64,000 bases of DNA from Sipunculus nudus (GCA_026874595.1 CM049322.1:37443340-37507339); one strand, 5' to 3'; positions 1 through 11,448 are shown, counted from the stretch's first letter. Made by a program: numbers and translations. The notes: generated from the letters alone by a model not told the origin.

Positions 1-92
1 GACATTGCTGTGATTTGATGAGAGAAAAAATACAGGTGGCACCACTAGTCTTCTGTAACTGAAGGATCTAGTCATCTTCATAAATATACATT

Positions 93-97
<5 letters not shown>

Positions 98-123
<26 letters not shown>

Positions 124-151
124 GATTTATATATATATATATTATAGTTTA
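98..151. repeat. TA microsatellite (interrupted)
   Basis: Runs of alternating T and A, broken by GATT. Direct observation. Confidence 0.9.
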
Positions 152-205
152 TATATATGCATTAATTATTATATAATACATATTTATGTATTTATGTAAA
201 CTATA

Positions 206-290
206 GGGCTGGGTATCGCATTCAGTTTTCGTATTGCAATTATATATTGCGATATTTGGTAGCGTATCGCGATATGTATTTTCCTATTAT
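206..290. repeat. GGGCTGGGTATCGC block, copy 1
   Basis: AGGGCTGGGTATCGC is followed by repeats of TATTGC and TATCGCGATAT. A related block starts at 3,905. The style resembles termini of non-autonomous hAT-like elements, but no matching second end or target duplication was found, so the class is only a suggestion. Confidence 0.4.
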
Positions 291-412
291 CAGTTTACAG
301 GTTCATGTTCATACAACTGTTCAAACAGTTTCGATTTTTGCTTTGTTAATGGGCGGACAGACGGACGATGGTGATCACTGTATATGGCACAGATGACCTT
401 TGGTCAGCTGAG

Positions 413-702
413 CTAGAAACATATGTTCTTGTGGTTAAACCATAAACATGGGTGAAATCTGATGTACAGTTACATGCAACTGGTATGAACACTTTCTGTC
501 TAAGCACATCTGGTCTTTAATTATTGGCAGCTCCTGAACTTGATGTCTTGTAAGTTAATTGTAGTCGTGTAACTTGCATTTAATTCCCTATATTTAAATT
601 AATATTTTCGTTGGACCATATGGACTTACATATCTATATATTGAAGACAGAAGAAGATCTTTGTTTTTGTTTGTGTCCATGTTTTATTTAGGATTTCTTA
701 AA

Positions 703-706
<4 letters not shown>
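413..706. other. No gene seen
   Basis: AT-rich unique-looking sequence between a repeat tail and a TA microsatellite. No convincing exon, RNA or repeat boundary. Confidence 0.5.

Positions 707-757
<51 letters not shown>
707..757. repeat. TA microsatellite
   Basis: Uninterrupted alternating TA. Open frames reading Tyr-Ile repeats over it are artefacts. Confidence 0.95.
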
Positions 758-759
<2 letters not shown>

Positions 760-942
760 ACCAACGTTCTGTTTATTCATTTACACATAACTTCGTATCT
801 GTTAAGTATAAAGCTGACATGCTTCCCTAATAATTGGGAGTTGCATTTACAAAATGTGTCTATTGTTCCTTCCTCAGCGGGCAGCAAGCGACATGTGCCC
901 TTGTTTACTTGTAGAGCCACGCGGGGGCTTCCCCGGGATGGG

Positions 943-1055
943 CCAATGGGAAAATCAGTTTTAGCCTGGCCAATGAGAGAAGTGCTTTCATTCCCTTGAG
1001 TGAGCCTTGCCACAGGCCATTAGGCTGCGCTCTGTGCGGGGTTTTAAGATGGCGG
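943..1055 (+). promoter_or_regulatory. CCAAT/CCAAT/YY1 promoter-like module, copy I
   Basis: CCAAT boxes lie at 943-947 and 970-974, and AAGATGGCGG (the YY1 consensus commonly found at transcription starts) lies at 1,046-1,055 after a GC-richer stretch. There is no TATA box. The spacing of about 75 bases between the second CCAAT and YY1 fits a TATA-less metazoan promoter reading to the right. The same arrangement recurs at 7,242-7,354. That it works as a promoter is inference. Confidence 0.45.
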
Positions 1056-2141
1056 ACACTGTAAGACAATGAAACTAGGCTTGCTATGGTTTTGTAAATG
1101 TAAACGTTCTAAGGAATGTCACCAACAAGTGACGATTCCATTATAGTCCTCCATGAGTAAAAGTACTGCTGAGGTAGCATAAATAAAACCACTTGAAATA
1201 AATCACTCGGCCCGTCTGTAATAGCGCTACAGAAAACGCCTATCCGGCATTTAAACAAACCATACATGCGTTTCCTCGAATATGTTTGGTCAAAGGTATA
1301 CCATATGACCAGCCGACACTAGGCCTACTTCATCACCTCGAACCGGAACCCTCTGTTTCCCCTCATAAATATAGCCTTAAATTTAAATTCTGTCCTCGTA
1401 AAGTACACAAATACACAAGCTCATAAATGAATACGAAGTTATATGAAGAACTGGTCCTAAGGCCTGCGTACACACACACGTGTATAGGTAGGTAGTAAGT
1501 AATTAACTAGTAAACTGAAGGTGGTCTCACTTACCTGATCACTGAACACAAATGTACAAATGAATCAATCCTCAAATCTTGTCCTCCAGTTTCTGAATTC
1601 CGCTCAGACCGGGTAGCCCTGTTGTGGTCCCCTTCTTCCGCGTGACGCAGTTGGATTTTGAAGAAAAGACTTACATGTCATATAACCACGGCTAAAAATC
1701 CCAAAGTGGGTTATCTACACTACACCTCTCTCTGCACAAAGTAAATACTGATAGTGATCAAAGTCCAGCGTGGGGTCTTGTCCTCTATGTTTGTTCCTTT
1801 TTCTATTTTTAGGTCTGCCTTTACACAGGGTCTGGTATTTTTGTTCCTATGACATCACATACACTGAAGCACGGTTTTGCTTATATGGAAGCGAGAGTCC
1901 ATGATGCAGCCTGTGTTTACTTACGGTTGGCGTTTCAAACATAATGTTCATTGTGATAATATTACGTTACAGGGATTGATCCGGCAAAGGCGGTGAAACC
2001 GGGGGATGGGAGGTGGGGGTAGGGTGGAATTATTTGATGGAAAAACATTAGGAGTACCAGTATTTCTCTCTACAGTTAGTATATTATACTGTACAGGACT
2101 GTAATAGACTACCCCATCCCCATATCAACCCCATAAGTGCG

Positions 2142-2142
<1 letters not shown>

Positions 2143-2207
<65 letters not shown>
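2143..2207. repeat. TA microsatellite inside repeat P copy I
   Basis: Long TA run after GTGCGTATG. The same position holds shorter TA tracts in the copies at 8,951 and 11,453. Confidence 0.95.
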
Positions 2208-2209
<2 letters not shown>

Positions 2210-3659
2210 CCGTAGCCTCCCTTGCAAAGTTGTAAATGACAGCAAAAATGTACCAGAATGCAGTAGTATACATACAGTTTTTCAAAATTTTCCACAAAAT
2301 TTTCCACCCTCCCACAACCTCCCCCTTCGAGGGCTTTGTCCTCTCGCATCGGCTTAATTACTGCCACCCCCCTATGTCTACTATTGCTCCCCCCCCCTGA
2401 TGAATATTTCGTTTCGCCGCAAATGTCCGGTGTGTAGTGAGGTAGATCAATCGATAATGCTAAACACCATCTACTTCAAATAGACACATAGGCCTATATG
2501 TCGTATAGAATTCAGATATTTAGAGTAAGTGTACATTCTATGGCTCAAACCATAGAAATGATAATGTGTATACATACTTGGTAAACCATAGAATATATAG
2601 CATGTTTCCCAGCCTGCCTTGTGCTACACTCACGGAGGCATCGCACAAATGTTTATATTATCGTCCCGCAACACACCTAGCATGGTTGCCAGCCTGCCTA
2701 GCACAAACCCTTAACTCATCGTCTCACAATACACCGCGCGAATCAACAACAGAGCCACGTGTCAGGATGTTTATGCGTGTTGGTCTGCTCGCTTCGAAAC
2801 ACCGTGATTTATACTCGTCACTTGAAATTACGTTTACGAAATATGCATATCCTTTTTATACGGTGCCTTAAATCATGCCATAATGTTACTTTCGAATGGT
2901 TTTAAGGAAACTATAAGCGGTTTCTACATGAGCTCAAACAACGTCAGGACTTGGGGCATTACATTGGACTTTAAATTAATATTTTACCCATGTTTGACGT
3001 CTGTGTTTTGGGAGTTCCTTCTGTGGCATTTTACTGCATTGATATATGAACAATCACTGTGCCAAACGAATTAGATATGCCGCGACTGTGAATAAGTTTA
3101 ATTTGGCATCAATATGTGTGTATACCAGGCTTGAAGATCGCCTTGACGCCGTAAACAAGAGCTAGAAAAAAAAAAAATGATTATATACTCTGGATGGTAA
3201 GTTAACGAAAATACTTATCCTTTTTATACGGTGCTATTAATCTTGCCATAATGTAAATATATGGATGAATACTAAACTTAAACAAGTAAATTAAAGAAAT
3301 TTCTATTCCAGAAAAAACAACACACATTTACACAAATCATAACTTTAATAACCAGATCGTACTCAATTACAGATAATTATTAATTTCATTTTTTTTATGT
3401 TGATATTTTTATACTTAAGTTGATGTTTATAACATTTCGATATACATGTATGTCTGTTTAACTAAAACAAATGACACTCAAACACACAATTAAGAGGAAG
3501 AGTAACATCTTTTAAAAAGACTAATTTATTTATTATCACACCTGTCGCAGAATTTAAGCCTGTGCACTTTGAAAACTGGTGTAATAATAAATTAGTCTAT
3601 ATAAATGGGTCACTCTTGCTCTTAACCTATATTTAACTACTACAGGATAACGCGGCTTT

Positions 3660-3708
3660 TATTATTATTATTATTATTATATTATTATTATAATCATTAT
3701 TATTATTA
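3660..3708. repeat. ATT trinucleotide microsatellite
   Basis: Imperfect (ATT)n tract. Confidence 0.85.
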
Positions 3709-3902
3709 CACAACGTATGAGCATATAGGTTACAGAGGGTTCTTAGATTGCATTGTTTTATTATGATCAGAGTTTGCATTGTGATAAAAAATTTAACTCT
3801 CTAGATCAGAAGTTATACGTCCGGTAACCTCCACCGGGCCACTGAACAGTTCCGTTTCCGTGGACCCCTTTGGGACACTGGCTTCAGTATAGTAGTCATA
3901 TT

Positions 3903-3995
3903 TAGGGCTGGGTATCGCCCACAAATTTCTTATTGCAATATATTGCGTCATATGGGACCGTATTGCGATTCGTATTGCGATATTTTTAGTATATC
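3903..3995. repeat. GGGCTGGGTATCGC block, copy 2
   Basis: TAGGGCTGGGTATCGC followed by TATTGC repeats, like the block at 206. Class uncertain. Confidence 0.4.
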
Positions 3996-4408
3996 ATTTT
4001 ATAGGAAATAAGCGTCTTTTCTGGTATATAGAACAAATTTTATGTTATGAATTCATTAATATGTAAGAAAATAATGACACAATGGAAGTATATGAAGGTA
4101 AGTTTATATCACATGAAATATGAAAAAAATCACTCCGTAAAATACATTTTTTTGACAGAGCTCAGAGAAACATTGATTTTTTTACACTTGAACTCCCTGC
4201 AGTTACACACAATATAAAGACGGATATAATAATTATTTAGACAGTGTTCGGTACTTTTTTCTTCTTATATTTTTTTCTCTTTTTTTTTTGACCAATACAT
4301 CATCGAGTTGATATTCAAATTTCCTGTGATCACATGGTCCATTTTGCCCATGTAAACATTACCTAATAATCTTCCCGAGGAGTGTCCCTATAGATATAGC
4401 TATTAGTG

Positions 4409-5026
4409 GTGTGCCGATTAATCGATTAAATCGATGATTGGTCGTTTTCTTTCAACATCGATTAAATCAACTGCATTTTTGCATAATTGATTAAGAACGA
4501 TTATGTATACACATGCAAAGAAACTAATCCTGTCACAGATATACGAACACCAAGTAAAGAACAGCATCAAAACGGAACCTTGCTTGTGCAGAATACCATC
4601 GTCCAACAATAAGTCGACCTTGGATGCGGGTTGATTGATTGTTTCATTATGAATACCGATGTGCATGTCAGACCATATACTGGGGTCAATATTGTAGGTA
4701 CCAGTAAACAGCAGATTTCAAGGTGATGTAGAAAGTGCATAAAAATAATCGATCAATAATCGATCATCGGACGTTTTATTTGTCAGTCATCGATTATGAT
4801 TATAAAACCAATTCCAACCAATTTCAGCCTTTCACTATTCTCAGCCCATTTCAGACGTCAAAATTTGATATCTGAAACTTCATTTTACTACAATAGCTAA
4901 TTAGTTCAGTTTCAGTTCAGATTGACAAGTCATTGAAAAATATCGTTATATGAAAACTATATCACGATACGCAACATGCGAATCACCGTATCATGTTATA
5001 CCGATTTATCGAAAATATCGCACACC
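4409..5026. mobile_element. Possible non-autonomous DNA element (hAT-like style)
   Basis: The left end GGTGTGCCGATTAATCGATT and the right end ATATCGCACACC are inverted relative to each other over about 7-10 bases. Between them are repeated ATCGATTA palindromes and no ORF of note. GGTGTGC-type ends are typical of hAT-related MITEs, but I could not find a clean 8-bp target duplication, and the terminal match is short. Confidence 0.35.
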
Positions 5027-5034
5027 TTTAGTTA

Positions 5035-5755
5035 TAACAATATATTTTTTTTGTGTTGAGAGAATAGAAAGGCTTAATGATAGGAATATAGATAACACAT
5101 AAGTTTAAGGTGACCAGAACTGTTTACATGATATACGAAGGTATTATAAAAAATATTTTATATGTTCATGAAATCTCACAATCTCCCCGCTCTGAGCCCT
5201 GTGCTCTCCCTCTATAACACAGCAACCGGCATTTTCAAATTGTTGTTCTGTTGTTTTGGCGTAATGTTACTTTTTAAAGATTAAATTGTATCAGTGTCAC
5301 TCTTGAAGCGCACAAATGACGCATCCAAGTTTTAACTTCAAATACGTGTGTTGAAAGCTCTTAATCTATGCGACGTGCTATACATATTGACTTAAGACAT
5401 CTTAACCTATGCATATATGTACATGTACACAAAAAAAAAAACTTTTATTCTTAATTGATTATTTTTCTTACCATAGAATATAAGATAATATGATCTCCCG
5501 AATTCTAATCTTTGGCAGCCAGTCCGTGGATTGACAGAGGATCAATTGCAACAGTATCTACAAAAAAATTTCTAAATCTAGGGAGGTTTCGAGAGATCAT
5601 ATAAAATATTCTCTATGATACACTGAGCAAAACGCACTGAAATTAAAATTTTCATTTTTTATTTTTAAAAATTAAAATTAATTTAAATATATCCATAATA
5701 TGAGTTTTTTTAGGTTTTATCTGTTAAAATTGTAAAAATATTCACATTTTGGAGA
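5035..5755. other. No gene seen
   Basis: AT-rich sequence with A-runs and T-runs. No supported exon, repeat end or RNA. Confidence 0.5.
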
Positions 5756-5756
5756 T

Positions 5757-5869
5757 ATATATTTATATATATATATAGATATATATATATATAGATATAT
5801 ATATAAAAATATACTTTTATATTATCTCTATATATATATATATGTATATAAAGATATATATATATATAT
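5757..5869. repeat. Compound TA/GATA microsatellite
   Basis: TA runs interrupted by AGATATA, ending at the boundary of the LTR. Confidence 0.85.
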
Positions 5870-6662
5870 TGTAACCAAACTTAATATCAACAGATAACGT
5901 ATGCTTGATGAACATAAATTTTGTAATGGAGATAAAACCAATCAGATTCTGTAACACTAGGCAGCGTGAAATTTCTAGGGGAAATAACATTATTATACAC
6001 TAAATTAATACAATTACACAGTAGAACAAATATATAATAGCAAATCAATATAATCACTTAGCCTGATAAACAAAGTGCACAGTACATGGATACCACCACT
6101 GTCACAGCGACAAGTTCTTTAAAATGTATAAGCGAACAGACGAACAGATCACACAAATTCTCTCGGAGAATAGCAGTATAATGTAAAGCTCTTGTAACGA
6201 TCCCAAAAGTTAACTGAAGACCAAATAAGATTCGTCACAAATCCAGATGAAAATCTGAAGAAAATCTATAATTGCCGCAATTATCGGAATAGGTCCCACA
6301 AACTGACATACACCCTTCTGTGTCCGCTGGAATATTCTCTCACCTCTCCCTCGGCTCTAAAACACAGCCCCCTATTTATAACTTCTCACCTCCAGCCGAG
6401 AACCTTCCATTGCTCGAACAATCTAAAGAATCTAACACAGTACACACGTACAAAGAACATACTAGAACAAAGAACGCTGTGTATCTAGGGTTCAACCAAT
6501 GCGGATTAAAAGGAGCCTGCAACACCCGGCCAGGCGAGGCCGCTACAACAAGAGCTACGCGTGGCACACAAACAAAATGCCAACAACACATGGAACATCC
6601 GTGTGCACAATAAAAAATCATCTGTAAGACCGCTGCATACAATAAAAGGGGCACCTGTAACA
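5870..6662 (-). mobile_element. Ty3/gypsy-type LTR (3' LTR of a 5'-truncated element)
   Basis: On the minus strand a polypurine tract, ACAGGAGGGGAAG (6,663-6,675), is followed at once by TGTTACAGG. The block ends with GGTTACA at 5,870, so it is bounded by TG...CA with a short TGTTACA/TGGTTACA terminal inversion. The length of about 793 bp suits a gypsy LTR. It directly follows RNase H coding sequence on the same strand (6,780-7,205), as expected for the 3' end of such an element. The second LTR is not in the window. The frame at 6,376-6,750 spans the tract and LTR and is not a gene. Confidence 0.7.
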
Positions 6663-6779
6663 CTTCCCCTCCTGTAAGAAAAAAGACAGTTTTCTCAAAA
6701 CTATCTTTTGCGATCAGAATCACTAAATTATTACAAAATTTCAAAACCATTTAATTTACAACATTATATAAACATCTCG

Positions 6780-7205
6780 TTAACAACATTTCATAAACAT
6801 CTCGATAAGTAATCAGCAAGTACATCGTCTTTCCCTTAAATGTGTTTGATTTCAAGGTTGTAATCCTGTAAGAACAAACTCCATCTCAACAATCTTTGAT
6901 TTTTATACTTCAACTTGTTCATGAACGTGAGGGGATTGTGAACACTGAAGACAATGATAGGCTTGACTTATGAAGTAACATAAACTTCGATATGTTGCAA
7001 TGCCAAAACCAAAGCCAAACATTCTTTATCGTTAGGGGAGCAGTTTTTCAGGTTTGCATTAATCTTTCTTGAGAAATAACAAATTGGATGATCTATGCCA
7101 TGATTGCCTTATTGTAACAACACAGCACCAGCAGCAGCATCACTAGCATCTACAGCCAACCTAAACGGTACAGAAAAGTCTGGAGCTACCAAAACTGGTA
7201 GCCAG
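6780..7205 (-). pseudogene. pol: Ty3/gypsy pol remnant: RNase H domain
   Basis: Reading the minus strand from about 7,205 gives the reverse transcriptase-RNase H signature of Ty3/gypsy elements: APDFSVPFRLAVDASD, then GAVLLQ, then HPICYFSRK, then ECLALVLALQHIEVYV, and finally a version of the DVLADYLSR motif that closes the RNase H/connection region. The first Asp of the RNase H active site (in AVDAS) is present. At least three in-frame stops (after AVLLQ, after YVTS and before GKDD) make it non-functional. It is cut off at its 5' side by repeat P copy II (starting about 7,228), and its 3' side leads into the polypurine tract and LTR. Family assignment is secure; element lineage cannot be named. 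Confidence 0.85.
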
Positions 7206-7241
7206 CCACACGGCGATTGTTTATTGCTTCCCCGGGATTGG

Positions 7242-7354
7242 CCAATTGGAAAATCAGTTTTAGCCTGGCCAATGAGCGAAGTGCTTTCATTCACTTGAGT
7301 GAGCCCTGCCACACGCCATTAGACTGCGCCCTCTGCGGGGTTTTAAGATGGCGG
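7242..7354 (+). promoter_or_regulatory. CCAAT/CCAAT/YY1 promoter-like module, copy II
   Basis: CCAAT at 7,242-7,246 and 7,269-7,273 and AAGATGGCGG at 7,345-7,354, with the same order and spacing as at 943-1,055. The elements are unchanged although neighbouring bases differ. Confidence 0.45.
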
Positions 7355-8046
7355 ACACTTTAAGACAATGACACTAGGCTTGCTTTGGTTTTGTAAATGT
7401 TAACGTTCTAAGGAATGTCACCAACAAGTGACAATTCCATTATAGTCCGCCATAAGTAAAAGTACTGCTGAGGTAGCGTAAATAAAATCACTTGAAATAA
7501 ACCACTCTGCCCGTCTCTAATGACGCCACAGAAAACGTTTATACGGCATTTAAACAAACCTTACATGAGTTTCCTCGATTATGTTTGGTCAAAGGTATAA
7601 CATATGACCAGCAGACACTACTTCCAGTGATTTCATGAAATCTCAGCGGACTTCGTCACCGCGAACCGGAACCCTCTGTTTCCCCTCATAAATATATAGT
7701 CTTAAATTTAAGTTCTGTCTTCGTATAGTACACAAATACACACGCTCATAAATTAATATGCAATTATATGGAGGAGTGGTCCTAGGGCCTGCGTACACAC
7801 ACACATGTATAGGTAGTAAACTAGTAAACTGAAGGGGGTCTCACTTACCTGATAACTGAACACAAATGGGCAAATGAATCCTCAAATCTTTTCTCCAATT
7901 TCTGAATTGCGCTCAGGTAGCCCTGTTGTGGTCCCCTTTCTTCCGAGTGACGTAGTTGGATTTTGATGAAATGACTCACATGCCATATAACCACGGCTAA
8001 AACCCCAAAGTATCTGCACACATTACAGCTGAAAGTGATCATAGTG

Positions 8047-8571
8047 TAGACTGGTACCCTGCTCATTATGACCCTCAGCCTAGCGTACAACGCCATCTTA
8101 GGTACTCCCAGTTGTAACTCCGGACTCACCTGTAGACTGGTTCAAACTACAGGCTGCAGGCTTATACCGATTGTCATGGACGTTCACGCGAGCCTGGCTG
8201 GTTTTCAGTTAAGATTTCTTATAAAATTACTTTCTTTGGTTAGTGATAGTTTCCAAATATTGAAAAATGAGTTTTTGCACAAAATTTGACTGATGGATGT
8301 ATAGATGATACGATATACTGAATAATTGTTATTCAACTGTACGTGGCATTGGTTTATTATCAATATCTATTAATCTAATCATAAACGTGACACGAAATGT
8401 ATAGCCAACTTTTGACAACTTCTCTGAGCAAACGAAATGCTTAGTTTTATCCTATATAATAACATCTTTAGTTGGAACCAGTCTGCCGGGAGTACTGAAT
8501 ATGGGATTGTACGCCCGTCTCTATGATTGGCCTAGAACAGCGGTGCCATAATAGAGCGGGGTACCAGTCTA
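8047..8571. mobile_element. 525-bp MITE with long terminal inverted repeats and 9-bp target duplication
   Basis: The left end TAGACTGGTACCCTGCTCAT and the inverted right end TAGACTGGTACCCCGCTCTA match over about 23 bases with three mismatches. The element is flanked on both sides by ATCATAGTG (8,038-8,046 and 8,572-8,580), a perfect 9-bp target site duplication. Copy I of repeat P (about 1,758-1,770) has the uninterrupted empty site. A 9-bp duplication with long inverted ends is the hallmark of Mutator-like (MULE) elements. No transposase is encoded inside (frames at 7,845-8,289 cross the ends). A decayed Mutator-like transposase lies at 23.1-24.6 kb, but I cannot show that it mobilised this element. 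Confidence 0.88.
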
Positions 8572-8947
8572 ATCATAGTGCAGCATGGAGTCTTGTCCGC
8601 TGTGTTTGTTCCTGTTTCTATTTTTAGTTCTGCTTTTACACAGGGTCTGGTGTTTTGTTCCTATGACATCACATACACTGAAGCACGGTTTGGCATAAAT
8701 GGAAGCGAGAGTCCGTGATGAAGCCTTTGTTTGTTTAGGTTAGCGTTTCAAACATAATGTTCATTGTGATAATATACAGAGACTGATCCGGGATAAGCGG
8801 CGAAACCGGGGGGGGGGGGGGGGGGTTAGGGGGAAATAATATTAGGGAAAACATAAGGAGTACCAGTATTTCTCAGGACAGTTAGTATATTCTCCTGTAC
8901 AGGACTGTAATAGACTACCCCATCCCCATATCAACCCCATAAGTGCG

Positions 8948-8950
<3 letters not shown>

Positions 8951-8992
<42 letters not shown>
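8951..8992. repeat. TA microsatellite
   Basis: TA run inside tandem unit 1; the equivalent tract is at 11,453-11,494. Confidence 0.95.
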
Positions 8993-8993
<1 letters not shown>

Positions 8994-9572
8994 CCGTAGC
9001 CTCCCTTGCAAAGTTGTAAATGACAGCAAAAATGTACCAGAATGCAGTAGTATACATACAGTTTTTCAAAATTTTCCACAAAATTTTCCACCCTCCCACA
9101 ACCTCCCCCTTCGAGGGCTTTGTCCTCTCGCATCGGCTTAATTACTGCCACCCCCCTATGTCTACTATTGCTCCCCCCCCCTGATGAATATTTCGTTTCG
9201 CCGCAAATGTCCGGTGTGTAGTGAGGTAGATCAATCGATAATGCTAAACACCATCTACTTCAAATAGACACATAGGCCTATATGTCGTATAAAATTCAGA
9301 TATTTAGAGTAAGTGTACATTCTATGGCTCAAACCATAGAAATGATAATGTGTATACATACTTGGTAAACCATAGAATATATAGCATGTTTCCCAGCCTG
9401 CCTTGTGCTACACTCACGGAGGCATCGCACAAATGTTTATATTATCGTCCCGCAACACACCTAGCATGGTTGCCAGCCTGCCTAGCACAAACCCTTAACT
9501 CATCGTCTCACAATACACCGCGCGAATCAACAACAGAGCCACGTGTCAGGATGTTTATGCGTGTTAAGTGCG

Positions 9573-9576
<4 letters not shown>

Positions 9577-9607
<31 letters not shown>

Positions 9608-9627
9608 GCCGTAGCTCTGCCATATAT

Positions 9628-9674
<47 letters not shown>
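9577..9674. repeat. Paired TA microsatellites around GGGCCGTAGCTCTGCC
   Basis: Two TA runs separated by a short GC-richer spacer with TATATGGCATATA. The equivalent in unit 2 is 12,080-12,182 with longer tracts. Confidence 0.95.
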
Positions 9675-9676
<2 letters not shown>

Positions 9677-11448
9677 GCAGCTCCCCCCCCCCCAGGGTTT
9701 GAGGTGCAAAAAATTGGCAAAGTTGATTTATTTTCTAAGTAAGAATTGACCAATAATTGACAGCAAAATCTATGTAGTAGTATACATACAGTTTTTCAAA
9801 AATTTCCACACCGTGGCAGGGGGACAACCCCTCTCACACCCTTCCCCTTTACCTGTATTGATTTTTGTTCCTCTGATAGCACATATACGGGAGCACCGCT
9901 TGACTTATACTGAAGTTAGAGTCCATGATGCAGTCTCTATTTGCTCACGGTTGGCGTTTCAAGCATGATGTTCAGTATGATAATAAACGGCATTGATCAG
10001 GGGTGGAGTGAGGGACATGATGGCTAATGCTAAACACCAGCTGCTAAAGGAAGACACATGTATGTCGTGCATAATTTATATATCAGTAGAATGTGTATAT
10101 TCTATGGCTCAAACTAGAGAAATGTGAATGACGTGCACATTCTTAGTAAACCATAGCATGTTTCCAAGCTTGCCTTGCTCTACGCTCACTGAGGCATGGC
10201 ACAAATGCTTCTATTATCGTCCCTTAACACACCGCACGAAATAACAACAAAGCCACATATAAGGATGTTTAGACGTATTTACACCTAGTGCTAGCTTCGA
10301 AACACAGTGATTATATACTCTTAGGTTGATTGTAAGTTAACGAAAATGATTATCCTTTTTATGCGGTGTTTTAAAGCATGCAAAAATGTGACTTACTGAA
10401 TGGTTTATGGAAAAAAATATCTAATTAAAAAAGAAGTTTTTATACTCCCAAGTACAACGCCAAGGCGCGGGGCATTGCAATTGATTATTGCGCACACTGT
10501 CCTCATAAATAACTAATTTTTTTATAACCAGATGGTACACAATTACAGATTAATGAAAATAATTTTATTGCTTTTTATCTGTTGATTTTTTTTATATTTT
10601 GGTTGTTGTTTATAACATTGGGATATATGTCTGTTAAATGACATATTTGACACACATACACATAAATAAAAATAGAGAACGAGTAACACTTTTAAGAAAG
10701 ACTTATTTATTATCACATCTGACGAAGAAACATTGGAGCTTCCAAAGCTTGTGTAATAACAAATATATGTTGTAGTATATTTTAAAGGCGGCAGTCTTTC
10801 TCTGGTTTAAAAAAAGGGGCAGTACATTACCTTCGTTAATATATGTTACCTTTGCTAACCTAACATTTCTTGGCCTTTAATTCGTGTTTTTGTATAATTA
10901 ATCATTTCAAATTTCAGTCAATTTAATAATTGCCTGATTCACTCAGGTAATTTATAAAATTACTATAACTTTCAGGCATTCTACAAATTGACTGAAAAAG
11001 CAGTTACTTTATTTGACACATTGACTAAAATGTAAACAGAAAGAAATCTATTGTTATGAAATTACACAGATGTAAATTACATTACCTTGCTCATACAAAA
11101 TTTCAATATATGTAACATTATGTAATTGCACAGTTGAATATTTCATATAATCAAAAGCGTCTATTTAGCTTAATTCTTCTTCTTACAGTAATAAATATGT
11201 TATAACTAAATTTCTTTCGAGCTTTCAGCAGTTTTGACATAAAAATGATATGGAATATTATAACTTCAGAGACCAACAACATATACGAGTGTGTGACCTA
11301 AAAAACTTAAGGCAGCAAACGTTCCCTGGGAAACCCTTAATTTTTGGAACAACATAAGGAGTACCAGTATTTCTCAGGACAGTTAGTATATTCTCCTGTA
11401 CAGGACTGTAATAGACTACCCCATCCCCATATCAACCCCATAAGTGCG

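Larger units (their letters stand above)
1..412 (+). repeat. Truncated copy of the dispersed nuclear-receptor-motif repeat family
   Basis: The first 60 bases (ACAGGTGGCACCACTAGTCT and on) match the internal part of the family seen near 37,340, and the end at about 350-412 matches its 3' module: a GGAC/GGCGGAC-rich stretch, GTGATCACTGTAT, then GTCAGCTGAGCT followed by A's. A TA microsatellite (about 98-150) and a block starting GGGCTGGGTATCGC (about 206) interrupt it. No coding sequence is visible. Confidence 0.55.
928..3605 (+). repeat. Long repeat family P, copy I
   Basis: From the motif CTTCCCCGGGAT onward this block is collinear with 7,228-9,566; the later half (from about 2,130) is collinear with diverged sequence at 9,567-10,760. 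Shared landmarks are a CCAAT/YY1 module, GGCCTGCGTACACACACAC, the C-rich stretch near 2,310-2,400 and the CCAGCCTGCCT repeats near 2,610 and 2,690. It holds no long believable ORF; the frame at 2,566-2,871 recurs in every copy only because the DNA is repeated. It has the copy pattern of a large non-autonomous mobile element or segmental repeat. Its left edge near 928 is supported because sequence to the left differs between copies; the right edge is approximate. Confidence 0.8.
7228..9566 (+). repeat. Long repeat family P, copy II
   Basis: Collinear with 928-2,780 from CTTCCCCGGGAT through the C-rich block and GTTTATGCGTGTT. It differs by scattered substitutions, a small insertion near 7,625 and a 525-bp MITE at 8,047-8,571. 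Its left edge abuts the truncated gypsy RNase H, which marks an insertion or recombination boundary. Its right part (from 8,850) is also the first half of the 2.5-kb tandem unit. Confidence 0.85.
8850..11350 (+). repeat. 2.5-kb tandem duplication, unit 1
   Basis: The unit runs from AACATAAGGAGTACCAG to CTTAATTTTTGGAAC and is repeated at once at 11,351-13,863. Differences are almost confined to TA-tract lengths plus single bases (for example near 9,288 versus 11,790, and 11,133 versus 13,646). It contains repeat P copy II sequence (8,850-9,566) followed by a diverged older copy (from AAGTGCGTAT at 9,567) and unique-looking sequence from about 10,760. No coding region is supported. Confidence 0.95.

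Noticed and set aside
2109-2367. Long open frames of alternating Tyr-Ile (also at 8,842, 9,508, 11,337, 12,011, 48,012, 52,455, 62,478)
   Set aside because: They are translations of TA microsatellites with flanking repeat DNA, not proteins.
2566-2871. A 101-residue frame starting MYTYLVNHRIYSMFPSLP that recurs at 9,350 and 11,853
   Set aside because: It recurs because the DNA is repeated; downstream ends differ and run into TA tracts, and there is no domain or codon pattern of selection.
4418-4666. 82-residue minus frame within the ATCGAT-rich element
   Set aside because: It lies in a non-autonomous repeat, with palindromic ends translating to IDLID; no coding evidence.
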